A stretch of 64,000 bases of DNA from Myroides odoratimimus (GCF_001485415.1 NZ_BCMQ01000001.1:372001-436000), one strand, 5' to 3'. Counted from the first letter of the stretch, positions 17,501-25,615 are shown. Notes: generated by a model from the sequence alone, not told the origin. Made by a program: numbers and translations.

Positions 17501-18339
17501 TAAGGCAACTCATCATATTTATAATCTAATACTTCTACAAATCCCCCTTTATGTTCTGACTGTATGCGTACTTTGATATGGAATTTCTTTTTAAGAGCGT
17601 AACTTCCATCAGGTTTCTTCTTACTTCTATCTTCTTCTAAGATAGGTTTCATCTCGATCTGCACTCTTCTATAAAAATTATTATCATCAGGTCTAGTGTA
17701 TATAAATTCAGAATAATCAATATTTTTACCTCCTGGTTTCTTTATATGTGTCAGATATCTAGCTGTTGTTCTGAGGTCATTTGTAACCTTTCCTCTTAAT
17801 ACAACACTTTGGGCAAACGAGCCATTCGTATTTGGCCTTCCAACAGCTTCTTGTGTAAAATTACCATACTCATCAAGTCCTACAGCAATATAACCACCTG
17901 TCACACCAGAAACACCATTACCTGGTCCATATCCTAATGAACCTCCATAACTACCTAATCTAAATTTTCCCTTAGGAATACTCCCATCGTATAGAAATAC
18001 AGAGATACCATCTGCTCCACCTTTTGTATTTCCGTCTCTTCTACGCCATGATTTATATTCAAAATCAATCAATACTCCTCTATCAGAAGGAAAACTCTCT
18101 TCTATAATAGCATACCCCTTTTGATTCATTCCATCAGAAGTAAGTCTTAGCCATCCTTCTCCAGAACGATCTAACCCTTGTGAAGCTGTTAATATAGCAT
18201 GATCCCCTAATACTACTTTGCTATTCACTGTTTGATGAGTAAAACTTTCTTGTATTGTAAACTGTGCATATAAAGGAGATAACTGCCCTAATAAAACACA
18301 TAGTACAAACGCTAAAACATATCTATACTTCTCTAACAT
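14599..18339 (-). CDS. Giant exported protein with lectin-like, Ig-like and discoidin-like domains
   Basis: Starting from the ATG at 18337-18339 the protein has 1246 residues; a GTG six codons upstream (18357) is possible but less likely. The signal peptide is about residues 1-26 of the ATG form (VLAFVLCVLLGQLSPLYAQ). An L-type lectin-like beta-sandwich follows, with the GGADGISVFLYDG and GYIAVGLDEYGNF signatures (roughly 95-160). Further domains: a DUF11-like repeat near INKSVTLLEAKKGDKLSYT, two Ig-like domains near residues 460-640, and two consecutive discoidin-like modules (about 645-820 and 825-1020), ending with another Ig-like part. No sorting domain ends the protein. It heads the cluster, and by domain content is an adhesin-like or matrix-binding protein. 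Binding specificity is unknown. Confidence 0.78.
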   Translation of the reverse strand: MLEKYRYVLAFVLCVLLGQLSPLYAQFTIQESFTHQTVNSKVVLGDHAILTASQGLDRSGEGWLRLTSDGMNQKGYAIIEESFPSDRGVLIDFEYKSWRRRDGNTKGGADGISVFLYDGSIPKGKFRLGSYGGSLGYGPGNGVSGVTGGYIAVGLDEYGNFTQEAVGRPNTNGSFAQSVVLRGKVTNDLRTTARYLTHIKKPGGKNIDYSEFIYTRPDDNNFYRRVQIEMKPILEEDRSKKKPDGSYALKKKFHIKVRIQSEHKGGFVEVLDYKYDELPYETLKIGFAASTGSAVNIHEIKDLNVTTPEGLMINKSVTLLEAKKGDKLSYTLEMSNHSSDLYKDFILNDYLSTIKEFFRVDEIFFDNRGNYKNTLTPPSNIPSIYSAKSIENWKVNLDAHSSSRVIINGTVIGYPGLGVLSNEAYLDVSSLKLPYVDPTKIRSIAHTNIVGKPHPKPSISSDVSVICEGDEAILTAKKPLTTIGTVESYRWFKDGNLFKVREVGDDLEDRIIEELLPIESIRVTESGEYSVVYVIKGVSSEESAKVKINVNPIPKLKLKNNSDALSYTLNVGDSFVLPILITDNARDIITWYDTNGEEIIDRTSPKVFNQAGVYNYTVVAESANGCSDIKNIQVNVFNNEDCPPTYERYWATDYTAWYSALTGGVSNKSNAIDGRPDTYSTITVGLGLLGLGTTWQNIYFKEDQAAGTPVTVKLGKEYSGLVALGGITVVGLDANGKKIGTLQGVDGGLVDLLAADNVLEYTFVPSNKKGPQKYRGVQVVLGSTVGVAQNAKVYGAYVTKQVESPSCAAVLPNINPNVLDVLHGVEDIGLGVASATASVSHPWNAVDDDPNSYAVIARGVAVANMASLTVVFKQTALPGDELHITAENKNPGVLSLELVKGFKIQRYLGDKKVGEPLTESNGALRLRLLGIGGRDRYRIIVAPSTEPFDRVKISYGSVVGVLGDFTHIYNVDLVPRVEVGMEIETDQYGYELEQILQLCEGEPLRIQPQNSHCTSYEVYTSEKGTTRLPALGDMFTIDLSKHYKVGDEFIVYVQAVRNGCTIGSRTPIKIKINSLPSIERVVAKDHKGKQTTVVDQVNIKGGQPLQLSPVVTGEIQRYDWEYLLDTENEWKAFPFATVDNPEVEVRSTILERDKDNKVIFDQNDRPIIKQQGGVFITKHGTGVLTIAFPKDAKVNGENWHNKKGKVRLTITNLTGCSTSVIYDLTFLRGFREGIFSNPMLPSKKTK

Positions 18340-19071
18340 ATTACCAATAACAATCACATTTACAATAACATAATAAACAAAACACTATTTTTTTCAGACA
18401 AAGATTTCCTTGCTGATACTCTACATGACATCAGATATTTAGAAAATAGAAGTCCACACCTTATACAAAGTGTTTAAAATCCCATTAAACTTGATTGTGA
18501 TTTACAACTGAGAAATAGTTGTTGTTTTTATGATACTATTATTCTTTTTCCTTTTCTACTCTTTTTATTTGAGAATACATACTCAAATCAATTATTTAAA
18601 TCTTAAATTAATAATATAAAAAACAAATATTACTAACCGTCACTATAGTTAAAAACAAATATTAAGCCATAATTGTTTTTTATGAAAAAAAATCACCTAT
18701 TGTGATACATTACTTTCCTCAACAACTCATAACTACCTGTAATAATGCTTATTACATATTACAAAAAACACTCTATTTTTGTGCAAATTTACTCAAAACA
18801 GTTCATCATCCTAACCTTTATTACAACACAAAGCAGAATACAATTCCTTAAAAGCAAGTGAAAAATTATTATTTTTTGATAAAATATGATTTAATAATTA
18901 AATTATAAGAAAGTGAACAAGGTATCATTATCCATAAGCTCTTTTTACTGCTAAATTAAAACACCTAATATTCACATTATGTGACTGTTAAATTTATATC
19001 AAAGAAAGGAAACTCAGAAAAATAAGGCATTCTAATCTTTATTTACTATTTTTAAAATAAAATTATTAACC
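18340..19071. other. AT-rich regulatory gap between surface-protein operon and enoyl-CoA hydratase gene
   Basis: No credible coding frame is seen in 732 nt. Features present: a 14-bp direct repeat, AAAAACAAATATTA, at 18619-18632 and 18651-18664 (32-bp centre spacing, about three helical turns), and a TATTTTTG box at 18774-18781 on the plus strand. It probably carries divergent promoters for the adhesin-like operon and the downstream gene, but no clear -33/-7 pair was found for the minus strand. Confidence 0.4.
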
Positions 19072-19842
19072 ATGAACCAAGACCATAATACACCTTTTAT
19101 AACAGAATCTATTCAAGATAAAGTAGCAACTATATCATTTTATAGTCCAGCTAGTAACTCATTTCCAAGTTCACAATTAGAAAAGCTAACTAGTATTATT
19201 ACCAAACTTAGTAGCAATACTCATATTAATACAATCATTCTAAAAAGTGAAGGAACAGGAGCCTTCTGTGCAGGGGCTTCCTTTGATGAACTACTTTCTA
19301 TTAAAGACACTACTACAGGACAGACTTTCTTCTCTGGCTTTGCTAATGTAATCAATGCAATGCGCAAAAGTCCGAAGATATTTATCGGTCGTGTCCATGG
19401 CAAAACTGTAGGAGGAGGAGTAGGACTAGCTGCTGCATGTGATTACTGTTTTGCAACAACGAATGCTTCTATTAAACTATCAGAACTAGCCATTGGGATA
19501 GGTCCTTTCGTAATCGAGCCTGCGGTCTCACGTAAAATAGGTAAAACAGCCTTCACAGAAATGTCTCTTGCAGCACACGAATGGAAAACGGCTACTTGGG
19601 CACAAAATCACGGATTGTATAGCGAGGTATATGATACTGTAGACAGACTTGACTTAGAAGTAGAGACTTTCGCTACTAAGATAAGTTCATATAACCCAGA
19701 AGCGCTATGCGAAATGAAGAAAATATTCTGGGAAGGAACAGACCATTGGACAGAATTATTACATCAACGTGCTGAAATATCAGGTAGACTAGTATTATCA
19801 GAATTTACAATAAATGCGCTTAACCAATTTAAAGCTAAATAA
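19072..19842 (+). CDS. Enoyl-CoA hydratase/isomerase family protein
   Basis: A 256-residue crotonase-fold protein. Oxyanion-hole segment EGTGAFCAGASFDEL (about 60-74) and the second, GRVHGKTVGGGVGLAAACDY (about 105-124), are well preserved, as is the SELAIGIGPF block (about 140-150) that in hydratases carries one of the catalytic acidic residues. Such enzymes act on CoA thioesters in fatty-acid or aromatic degradation or in polyketide synthesis. It stands alone between an AT-rich gap and its terminator. The substrate cannot be given; a methylglutaconyl-CoA hydratase-like role is possible. Confidence 0.85.
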   Translation: MNQDHNTPFITESIQDKVATISFYSPASNSFPSSQLEKLTSIITKLSSNTHINTIILKSEGTGAFCAGASFDELLSIKDTTTGQTFFSGFANVINAMRKSPKIFIGRVHGKTVGGGVGLAAACDYCFATTNASIKLSELAIGIGPFVIEPAVSRKIGKTAFTEMSLAAHEWKTATWAQNHGLYSEVYDTVDRLDLEVETFATKISSYNPEALCEMKKIFWEGTDHWTELLHQRAEISGRLVLSEFTINALNQFKAK

Positions 19843-19850
19843 CATATCTC

Positions 19851-19885
19851 ATCCTTCTAGAACAATATCTCTAGAAGGATTTTTT
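19851..19885 (+). terminator. Terminator of the enoyl-CoA hydratase gene
   Basis: Arms 19851-19861 and 19870-19880 form an 11-bp perfect stem with an 8-nt loop and are followed by a T run. Confidence 0.8.
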
Positions 19886-20020
19886 ATATATAAACACCAT
19901 TATTCTTAAAAACAAAACACAATACATCAAGATTAAATAAAAACATGTCAATATAAAATCTTTTTACTTACAATAATCATCTCTTTATCAATAATGTTAA
20001 TTTTAATTAACTCATTGTAC

Positions 20021-20028
20021 TATATTTG
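20021..20028 (+). promoter_or_regulatory. Putative -7 box of the outer-membrane-type gene pair
   Basis: TATATTTG matches the Bacteroidota -7 consensus, 17 nt before the ATG at 20046. The -33 region contains only a weak TTAATTTT. Confidence 0.5.
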
Positions 20029-20045
20029 CTAAAAAATATAAAACT

Positions 20046-20855
20046 ATGAAATCACTAAAGTACTTACTTCCAATACTTTTAATCGCTTGCAAAGCTGTTG
20101 CTTCAGAACCGCTAAAGCTAGATGATTACAGAGATAAAGGGAGGTACAGTACCTCACATTATGAAGGAGGTTTTCTAAGTCATTTAAATATTGCTGCCGG
20201 AGTTTCTACATTAGGATTTACCATAGAAGCAGCGACTCCTATTAATTCAAGTTTAAAACTTAGAGCAGGATTAGATTATTTTGAGTTCAATTCTAAAAAG
20301 TACGATGTAAACTTTGATGATCAAGAAGGAATACTACACGAAGCCTTTGGTTATACACCTACTTATGAAATGCATGGTAGTATAAAAGCTATTCATGGAC
20401 ACGCACTAGTAGATTATTACCCTTTTAGAAAAGGAATATTTCATCTTACTGCGGGTTTCTATTTAGGAAGTACTAAACTTGAAGCGGATGGACTATTAAC
20501 AGATGGTAATGGTACCCCAGCTGAACTAAAACCTGGTCATGACTGGCCTATAATAGAGTTCGATGGCAAAGAACTAGCAGTAATAGATGGTAAGATAAAC
20601 GCAGAGCTAACATTAGGTCAAATAATCAAACCATATATAGGTATTGGATTAGGAAGAGCTGTTTCTAAAAAACGTTTAGGAGTTAAGTTTGAACTAGGAG
20701 TATTATACCAAGGAGACTATACTTTAAAACAAAACGGTAGAACAGTTGCTTCTACAAGCGACCTTAATGCTTCAATAGAAGATGCAGATAAAGTAACCAA
20801 ATGGCTAAAACTATGGCCAATGGTAAACTTTCAAATTAATTACCGAATATTCTAA
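20046..20855 (+). CDS. Outer-membrane beta-barrel-type protein, tandem paralogue 1
   Basis: A 269-residue exported protein. The signal peptide is about residues 1-19 (YLLPILLIACKAVAS); the cysteine at 15 is not in a clear lipobox. The rest alternates hydrophobic and polar residues, as in small porin-like barrels, and ends in YRIF, with a terminal aromatic residue as preferred by the BAM machinery. Shared landmarks with the following gene are GVSTLGFTIEAATPINSSLKL, cut here to the core VSTLGFTIEAATPIN, HALVDYYP, GFYLG and IIKPYIGIGLGR. The two genes are 6 nt apart and surely arose by duplication. The function is unknown. Confidence 0.72.
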   Translation: MKSLKYLLPILLIACKAVASEPLKLDDYRDKGRYSTSHYEGGFLSHLNIAAGVSTLGFTIEAATPINSSLKLRAGLDYFEFNSKKYDVNFDDQEGILHEAFGYTPTYEMHGSIKAIHGHALVDYYPFRKGIFHLTAGFYLGSTKLEADGLLTDGNGTPAELKPGHDWPIIEFDGKELAVIDGKINAELTLGQIIKPYIGIGLGRAVSKKRLGVKFELGVLYQGDYTLKQNGRTVASTSDLNASIEDADKVTKWLKLWPMVNFQINYRIF

Positions 20856-20861
20856 AATATC

Positions 20862-21833
20862 ATGAAATTAAAGCATATCACAACAGTCATCTTATCTTGC
20901 TTATTCATCTACTCTACAAACTCTTATGCACAAGAAGAACCCACTGAGAATACAGCAGTTAATCTTGTAGAAGAAGTAAGTCAAGAGAAAACAATAGATG
21001 AACAACAACCTAAGCAAGACAAAAAGAAGAAAAAGAAGTCAGGACCTCCTACCTTACCTCCCAATAATTCTACAGCTTACTTACTACATGTAGGTGAAGA
21101 CGAATTCGTGAGAGATAATATAGCGAAGCACTACTCTGACCAACGCTTCTATGAATGGACATTAAGTGCAGGAGTATCTACGATGGGGCTAACACTAGAG
21201 GCATTGACTCCTATTAACAGCTATTTAAAACTTAGAGGAGGTATAGACTTATTCTTCTATAATTCTAAGCATTATGAAGTTGGTATTGATGACCCTAATA
21301 ACATAGGGCAATATCTAGAAAAAGGTAAACCTAACTTAAGAATTAAAGGTAAAAATCACATGATACATGCTCACACCTTAGTTGACTTTTACCCTGTCCC
21401 AGATGGTTTATTCTTTCTTAGTGGGGGTTTCTACTTTGGGCAAAACAAAACAGCCTTAGACGGGTATTTAATTGACGTCTATGGTAATAGAGCAGAATTA
21501 AAAAAACAATATGCCGAATGGCCTGATTTAGACTTTCAAGGAAACCAAATCAAGTTAAATGAAGGGAATATGAAAGCTGATGTTACACTCGGTAGTATCA
21601 TCAAGCCTTATCTAGGGATAGGAATAGGAAGAGTGGTAACGAATAAAAAACTAGGTTTTTCATTTGAACTGGGGATTATGTACCAAGGGGACTATGAACT
21701 AAAACAAGATGGAAGTAAAGTTCACTTCGATCTTGATAACGACTTTGAATACAACGAAAAAGGAGAGAAATGGTTAAATCGTATTAAATGGTGGCCTAAA
21801 GTATCCGTCCAAGTTAGATATAGATTATTCTAA
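20862..21833 (+). CDS. Outer-membrane beta-barrel-type protein, tandem paralogue 2
   Basis: A 323-residue exported protein; the signal peptide is about residues 1-23 (VILSCLFIYSTNSYAQ). A charged, Lys/Glu/Pro-rich stretch follows (about 24-70, with KQDKKKKKKSGPPTLPP), which the upstream paralogue lacks. From about residue 95 it aligns with the paralogue: VSTMGLTLEALTPIN, HTLVDFYP, GFYFG, IIKPYLGIGIGR and a YRLF C-terminus. The extension may link the barrel to another envelope part; this is only inference. Both are co-transcribed (6-nt gap). Confidence 0.72.
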   Translation: MKLKHITTVILSCLFIYSTNSYAQEEPTENTAVNLVEEVSQEKTIDEQQPKQDKKKKKKSGPPTLPPNNSTAYLLHVGEDEFVRDNIAKHYSDQRFYEWTLSAGVSTMGLTLEALTPINSYLKLRGGIDLFFYNSKHYEVGIDDPNNIGQYLEKGKPNLRIKGKNHMIHAHTLVDFYPVPDGLFFLSGGFYFGQNKTALDGYLIDVYGNRAELKKQYAEWPDLDFQGNQIKLNEGNMKADVTLGSIIKPYLGIGIGRVVTNKKLGFSFELGIMYQGDYELKQDGSKVHFDLDNDFEYNEKGEKWLNRIKWWPKVSVQVRYRLF

Positions 21834-21903
21834 ACTCAGTCATCTCTTTAAGGATAAAGAGAAAAGGCTACGCTAAATATAGGAGGTCAACTATATTTTT
21901 GTG

Positions 21904-21911
21904 TACCTTTG
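21904..21911 (+). promoter_or_regulatory. Putative -7 box of queD
   Basis: TACCTTTG matches TAnnTTTG 15 nt before the ATG at 21927. Its position argues that coding starts downstream of it, not at the in-frame TTG at 21909. A second TATTTTTG lies at 21894-21901. Confidence 0.5.
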
Positions 21912-21926
21912 CCAAAATTTTTAGTT

Positions 21927-22379
21927 ATGCCTAAGATTAGAATTACAAAGCAATTCACATTTGAAACAGGACATGCCTTATATGGTTATGATGGTAAATG
22001 TCGTAACGTACACGGTCATAGTTATAAGCTAGCTGTTACAGTTATTGGAACTCCGATAGAGGATACTAATAATGTGAAGTATGGTATGGTTATAGATTTT
22101 GGAGACTTAAAAAAAATAGTGAAAGGAGATATCGTAGATGTATTCGATCACGCTACTGTTTTCAATAAAAATACCCCTCATATAGAATTAGCAAAAGAAC
22201 TAGAAGAACGCGGACACCACGTTATTCTTGTCGATTATCAACCAACTAGTGAAAACATGGTTATTGACTTCGCTCAGAAGATAAAAAGCAAATTACCTGA
22301 AGGGATAGAACTATACTCATTAAGATTACAAGAGACAGAATCATCATACGCTGAATGGCATCAATCAGATAATTTATAG
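21927..22379 (+). CDS. queD: 6-carboxytetrahydropterin synthase (QueD/PTPS family)
   Basis: A 150-residue enzyme of queuosine precursor synthesis, converting dihydroneopterin triphosphate to 6-carboxytetrahydropterin. Zinc ligands are H13 or so in FETGHALYGYDG and the two histidines in CRNVHGHSYKL (about 26-36), which also carries the catalytic cysteine. The FDHATVFN and LQETESSYAEW segments are also conserved. The start is put at the ATG at 21927, because the upstream TTG at 21909 lies inside a promoter-like box and adds 6 unusual residues. The lpxH gene begins 3 nt after its stop. Confidence 0.92.
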   Translation: MPKIRITKQFTFETGHALYGYDGKCRNVHGHSYKLAVTVIGTPIEDTNNVKYGMVIDFGDLKKIVKGDIVDVFDHATVFNKNTPHIELAKELEERGHHVILVDYQPTSENMVIDFAQKIKSKLPEGIELYSLRLQETESSYAEWHQSDNL

Positions 22380-22382
22380 GAC

Positions 22383-23165
22383 TTGAGTTTTACAATTAAT
22401 ACAGATAAGAGTATATACTTCGCTTCTGATCAGCACTTCGGAGCTCCTACTCGAGAGAAAAGTCTTCCTAGAGAAGAGTTATTCTTACAGTGGCTACGCG
22501 AGAAAGAAGATGATATGGGCGCCTTATTCATACTAGGAGATTTATTTGACTTCTGGTTTGAGTACAAGACTGTAGTACCTAAAGGTTTTGTAAGAATACT
22601 TGGTAAGTTGGCTGAAATCAAAGATAGAGGCATTCCTGTTTTCTTCTTTGTAGGAAACCACGACTTATGGATGGATGACTATTTCCAGACAGAACTAGGA
22701 ATACCAGTATATCACGAGCCTAAAGTGTTTGACATTAATGGTAAGAAGTTCTTTATCGGACATGGAGATGGACTAGGACCTGGAGATATGGGCTATAAGA
22801 GAATGAAGAAAGTCTTTACCAATCCTTTCTCTAAATGGCTGTTCAGATGGTTGCATCCAGACATCGGCGTTAGACTTGGTTCTTACCTATCTGTTAAGAA
22901 TAAACTGATATCAGGTGATGAAGACATTAAATTCTTAGGAGAAGACAACGAATGGTTAATCCTATATGCTAAACGCAAATTAGAAACCACTCACTATGAC
23001 TACTTCGTTTTTGGGCACCGTCATTTACCAATGATTATAGATCTAAATGATAAGTCTAAGTACATCAACCTAGGAGATTGGATTAACTACTTCACCTATG
23101 GTAAATACGATACTAGTCTACATCTAATAGAATATAAGAAAGAGCTTGCTGAAGCTAAACAATAA
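22383..23165 (+). CDS. lpxH: UDP-2,3-diacylglucosamine diphosphatase LpxH
   Basis: A 260-residue calcineurin-like phosphoesterase of lipid A synthesis, releasing lipid X from UDP-diacylglucosamine at the inner face of the membrane. Metal motifs in order: YFASDQHFG (about 11-19), LGDLFDFWF (about 51-59), VGNHDLW (about 86-92), GHGDGLGPGD (about 125-134) and FGHRHLP (about 206-212). No ATG precedes the first motif, so the start is the TTG at 22383, 3 nt after queD. A rare start codon may reduce translation. It ends at a strong palindromic terminator. Confidence 0.9.
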   Translation: MSFTINTDKSIYFASDQHFGAPTREKSLPREELFLQWLREKEDDMGALFILGDLFDFWFEYKTVVPKGFVRILGKLAEIKDRGIPVFFFVGNHDLWMDDYFQTELGIPVYHEPKVFDINGKKFFIGHGDGLGPGDMGYKRMKKVFTNPFSKWLFRWLHPDIGVRLGSYLSVKNKLISGDEDIKFLGEDNEWLILYAKRKLETTHYDYFVFGHRHLPMIIDLNDKSKYINLGDWINYFTYGKYDTSLHLIEYKKELAEAKQ

Positions 23166-23201
23166 CAAAAAACGCATACTGATCAGTATGCGTTTTTTGT
23201 T
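23164..23201. terminator. Bidirectional terminator between lpxH and the HTTM gene
   Basis: A perfect 38-bp palindrome: left arm 23164-23182, right arm 23183-23201, with central TGATCA. A on the left and T on the right give U tracts in both directions, so it can end both converging transcripts. Confidence 0.85.
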
Positions 23202-23213
23202 ATCTCTTTTATT

Positions 23214-24536
23214 CTAAAAAGGCTTCTCTAATATCCACTCACAGTGCGTAAAGTAATTCCAACCTACAGCTCCTAAGTCTACTTTAGGATCTACGAATTG
23301 GCTTAAATCACGTTGATTAATTGATACATAACTTTCAGCATATACTGCCACGTCCTCTCCTTTTACTTCATATTCTTTTTTGATATATTGTGCCATCTGC
23401 CAGATCATATCTGGAGAAGATAGGCGAGCCATCTGTTTATTAGTTAGCACATCTTCTATATCGTAATACTTTCTATCCCCTGTCTTTTTATTTTCTACTA
23501 TATAATTCGTATAACCACTCCTTGACCTAAGCATCATACGCCAGCTAAGGCGATGAGCTTCATCAGTCCATAACACATCTCCCTTGATAAAATAATGTCT
23601 TAGAGGAAGCACTAATTGTACAAACATAAATGCCAATAAGAAATACTTCACTTGAGGTGAGAAGTGTCTAGCTACAACTTGTTCCTCTTTTAAAGTATCC
23701 TCATCTAAAGGAGTTTTCTTCTTAAAGAACCAACTTCTTACTTGCTCTGGTTCATAGAAGAACACAGCAAAACTCAATGCAAAATAAGGGAATATACCGA
23801 TATGTAAGGTGATAGAATTAAACAAGTGAAATACCAATGAGGCTATCACAGCTAAAGTACGCGTGCGTTTATACAACAATAAGAACACTACTAGTCCATC
23901 AAATATAATCCCTAAATAAGCAATAGAGACATAGAACCAATCCTGTGTAAATACTTGCTTAAACACATCAGGAATATTAGCTCCTTGATACATCAACTTT
24001 GTAAACGTACCATCTAACCAATCTGGATAGAACTTAGCCACAGTACCATAGATATAAAGCATGAATACCTGAAAGATAAATAGCCAAGAGATGTAATAAG
24101 GCATGGAGTATTCTTCTGTTACTCTATTGCTTTTTACATCAAGAGAAGCATATCGATTAGCGGGTACGAAGCACATATACACACAAATCACTAATAGCAT
24201 ATAGTAGTGATTATTATAAGATGTCTTCTGTATAAAATAAGCACCTGCCCATAATATCGTTAGTAGTGGCATAGTCCACTTATATCGATACCCAAGCATA
24301 ACAGCCACTGACACACAGCCCATCACAAAAAAGTAGGCATACATCTGAGGTCCTACTAGCACCTGCAGAAAGTCCATATAGATATGGGAGAATGTAATCT
24401 TTACATCGACTAGGTTATCTCTTACCCAACCTGTAGCAATCGCACCGAATGACTCACAAGCGAATAAGAAACCAAAGAATATTCGAAAGATAATTAACGG
24501 AGAATTATCTATCTGACGGTACAGTTTTTCCTTCAT
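23214..24536 (-). CDS. HTTM-domain (vitamin K-dependent carboxylase-like) membrane protein
   Basis: A 440-residue inner-membrane protein with about eight hydrophobic segments. The N-terminal half, with the opening INDSP-like DNSPLIIFRIFFGFLFACE and a transmembrane block with KTSYNNHYYMLLV (about 107-119), matches the bacterial HTTM/vitamin K-dependent gamma-carboxylase-like family. The C-terminal part is soluble. A 32-nt overlap with the ribF gene upstream suggests co-transcription. Function in bacteria is largely unknown. Confidence 0.75.
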   Translation of the reverse strand: MKEKLYRQIDNSPLIIFRIFFGFLFACESFGAIATGWVRDNLVDVKITFSHIYMDFLQVLVGPQMYAYFFVMGCVSVAVMLGYRYKWTMPLLTILWAGAYFIQKTSYNNHYYMLLVICVYMCFVPANRYASLDVKSNRVTEEYSMPYYISWLFIFQVFMLYIYGTVAKFYPDWLDGTFTKLMYQGANIPDVFKQVFTQDWFYVSIAYLGIIFDGLVVFLLLYKRTRTLAVIASLVFHLFNSITLHIGIFPYFALSFAVFFYEPEQVRSWFFKKKTPLDEDTLKEEQVVARHFSPQVKYFLLAFMFVQLVLPLRHYFIKGDVLWTDEAHRLSWRMMLRSRSGYTNYIVENKKTGDRKYYDIEDVLTNKQMARLSSPDMIWQMAQYIKKEYEVKGEDVAVYAESYVSINQRDLSQFVDPKVDLGAVGWNYFTHCEWILEKPF

Positions 24537-25464
24537 AACGACTGAAGAACTCTCGAGTCACGCGTTCGTCATCTTTTAACTTCGCGATTAACTCATCAAG
24601 TCCACTAAATTTTAATTCATCTCTTATTCTGTCTAAGATACGAACTTTTAACTTTTGGTCGTATAAATCACCATCCCAATCTAAATAATTTACTTCTATC
24701 GTATAAGGATGGTCTGCAAAGGTAGGGTTAATACCCACACTCATCATTCCCATCACTTTCGCTCCATTTAACTCAGATTCTACCACATACACACCGTTCT
24801 CAGGAATCAATTTATAATCTTCGTCCACAACAATATTCGCTGTAGGAAAACCTAACTTACGGCCTAATTTCTTACCGTGTACTACTGTACCAGAGAAATA
24901 GTACTCATACCCTAAGAACTCATTCGCCAACATCATATTACCGTCTTCTTCTAGAGCAACGCGTATCTTAGTAGAACTAATAGAGACATGATCTATTTCT
25001 TGAGCAGAGATCTCCTCTACTTCAAAGCCATATTTCTCACCGAATGCCTTTAAATCATGAATATCAGCAGTTCTATTTTTTCCGAAGCGATGATCATAGC
25101 CTATAATTATTTTAGAGATATTAAATTTATCTACTAATACCAGCTTTACGAACTCTTCTGCTGATAACTGAGCGAACTCTAAGTCAAACTTTTGAATGAC
25201 TAGATTATCTAATTCTAATCCTTTTAAAAGCTCTTTCTTCTCTTCTATAGTATTCAGTAATCGAATACTGTTATCCTGCTTTAAAACCATGCGAGGATGA
25301 GGAAAGAAGGTCAACACCAAACTCTCGCCACCATTAGCTTTAGCAGAATCAACAAGCTTTTTGATAATCATCTGATGTCCTACGTGTACTCCATCAAAAG
25401 TACCTAATGTAGCAACTACTTTTTTATCGCAATTAAAATCAGCTATAGAAGAAAATGTTTTCAA
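24505..25464 (-). CDS. ribF: Bifunctional riboflavin kinase / FAD synthetase
   Basis: A 319-residue cytosolic enzyme that phosphorylates riboflavin to FMN and adenylates it to FAD. The N-terminal FAD synthetase domain has the nucleotidylyl transferase motif LGTFDGVHVGH (about 20-30) and GYDHRFGKNR (about 121-130); the ISSTKIR motif lies near 167. The C-terminal kinase domain has VVHGKKLGRKLGFPTAN (about 195-211) and the catalytic EVNYLDWDGDLY region (about 267-278). Its end overlaps the HTTM gene by 32 nt on the same strand. No FMN riboswitch is seen upstream. Confidence 0.96.
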   Translation of the reverse strand: MKTFSSIADFNCDKKVVATLGTFDGVHVGHQMIIKKLVDSAKANGGESLVLTFFPHPRMVLKQDNSIRLLNTIEEKKELLKGLELDNLVIQKFDLEFAQLSAEEFVKLVLVDKFNISKIIIGYDHRFGKNRTADIHDLKAFGEKYGFEVEEISAQEIDHVSISSTKIRVALEEDGNMMLANEFLGYEYYFSGTVVHGKKLGRKLGFPTANIVVDEDYKLIPENGVYVVESELNGAKVMGMMSVGINPTFADHPYTIEVNYLDWDGDLYDQKLKVRILDRIRDELKFSGLDELIAKLKDDERVTREFFSRYEGKTVPSDR

Positions 25465-25615
25465 TTTTTAAAGTTTATATCAGTTACATTACTATTTTTG
25501 TGCCCCTTTATTCCCAATGACTGGGTAGAGAACAAAACTGCGTAAAAATACGTCATTTTTATAAATGCCTCTTTATAAAATGACTATAATCTAACGCCTT
25601 TTAACAAAATTCAAT

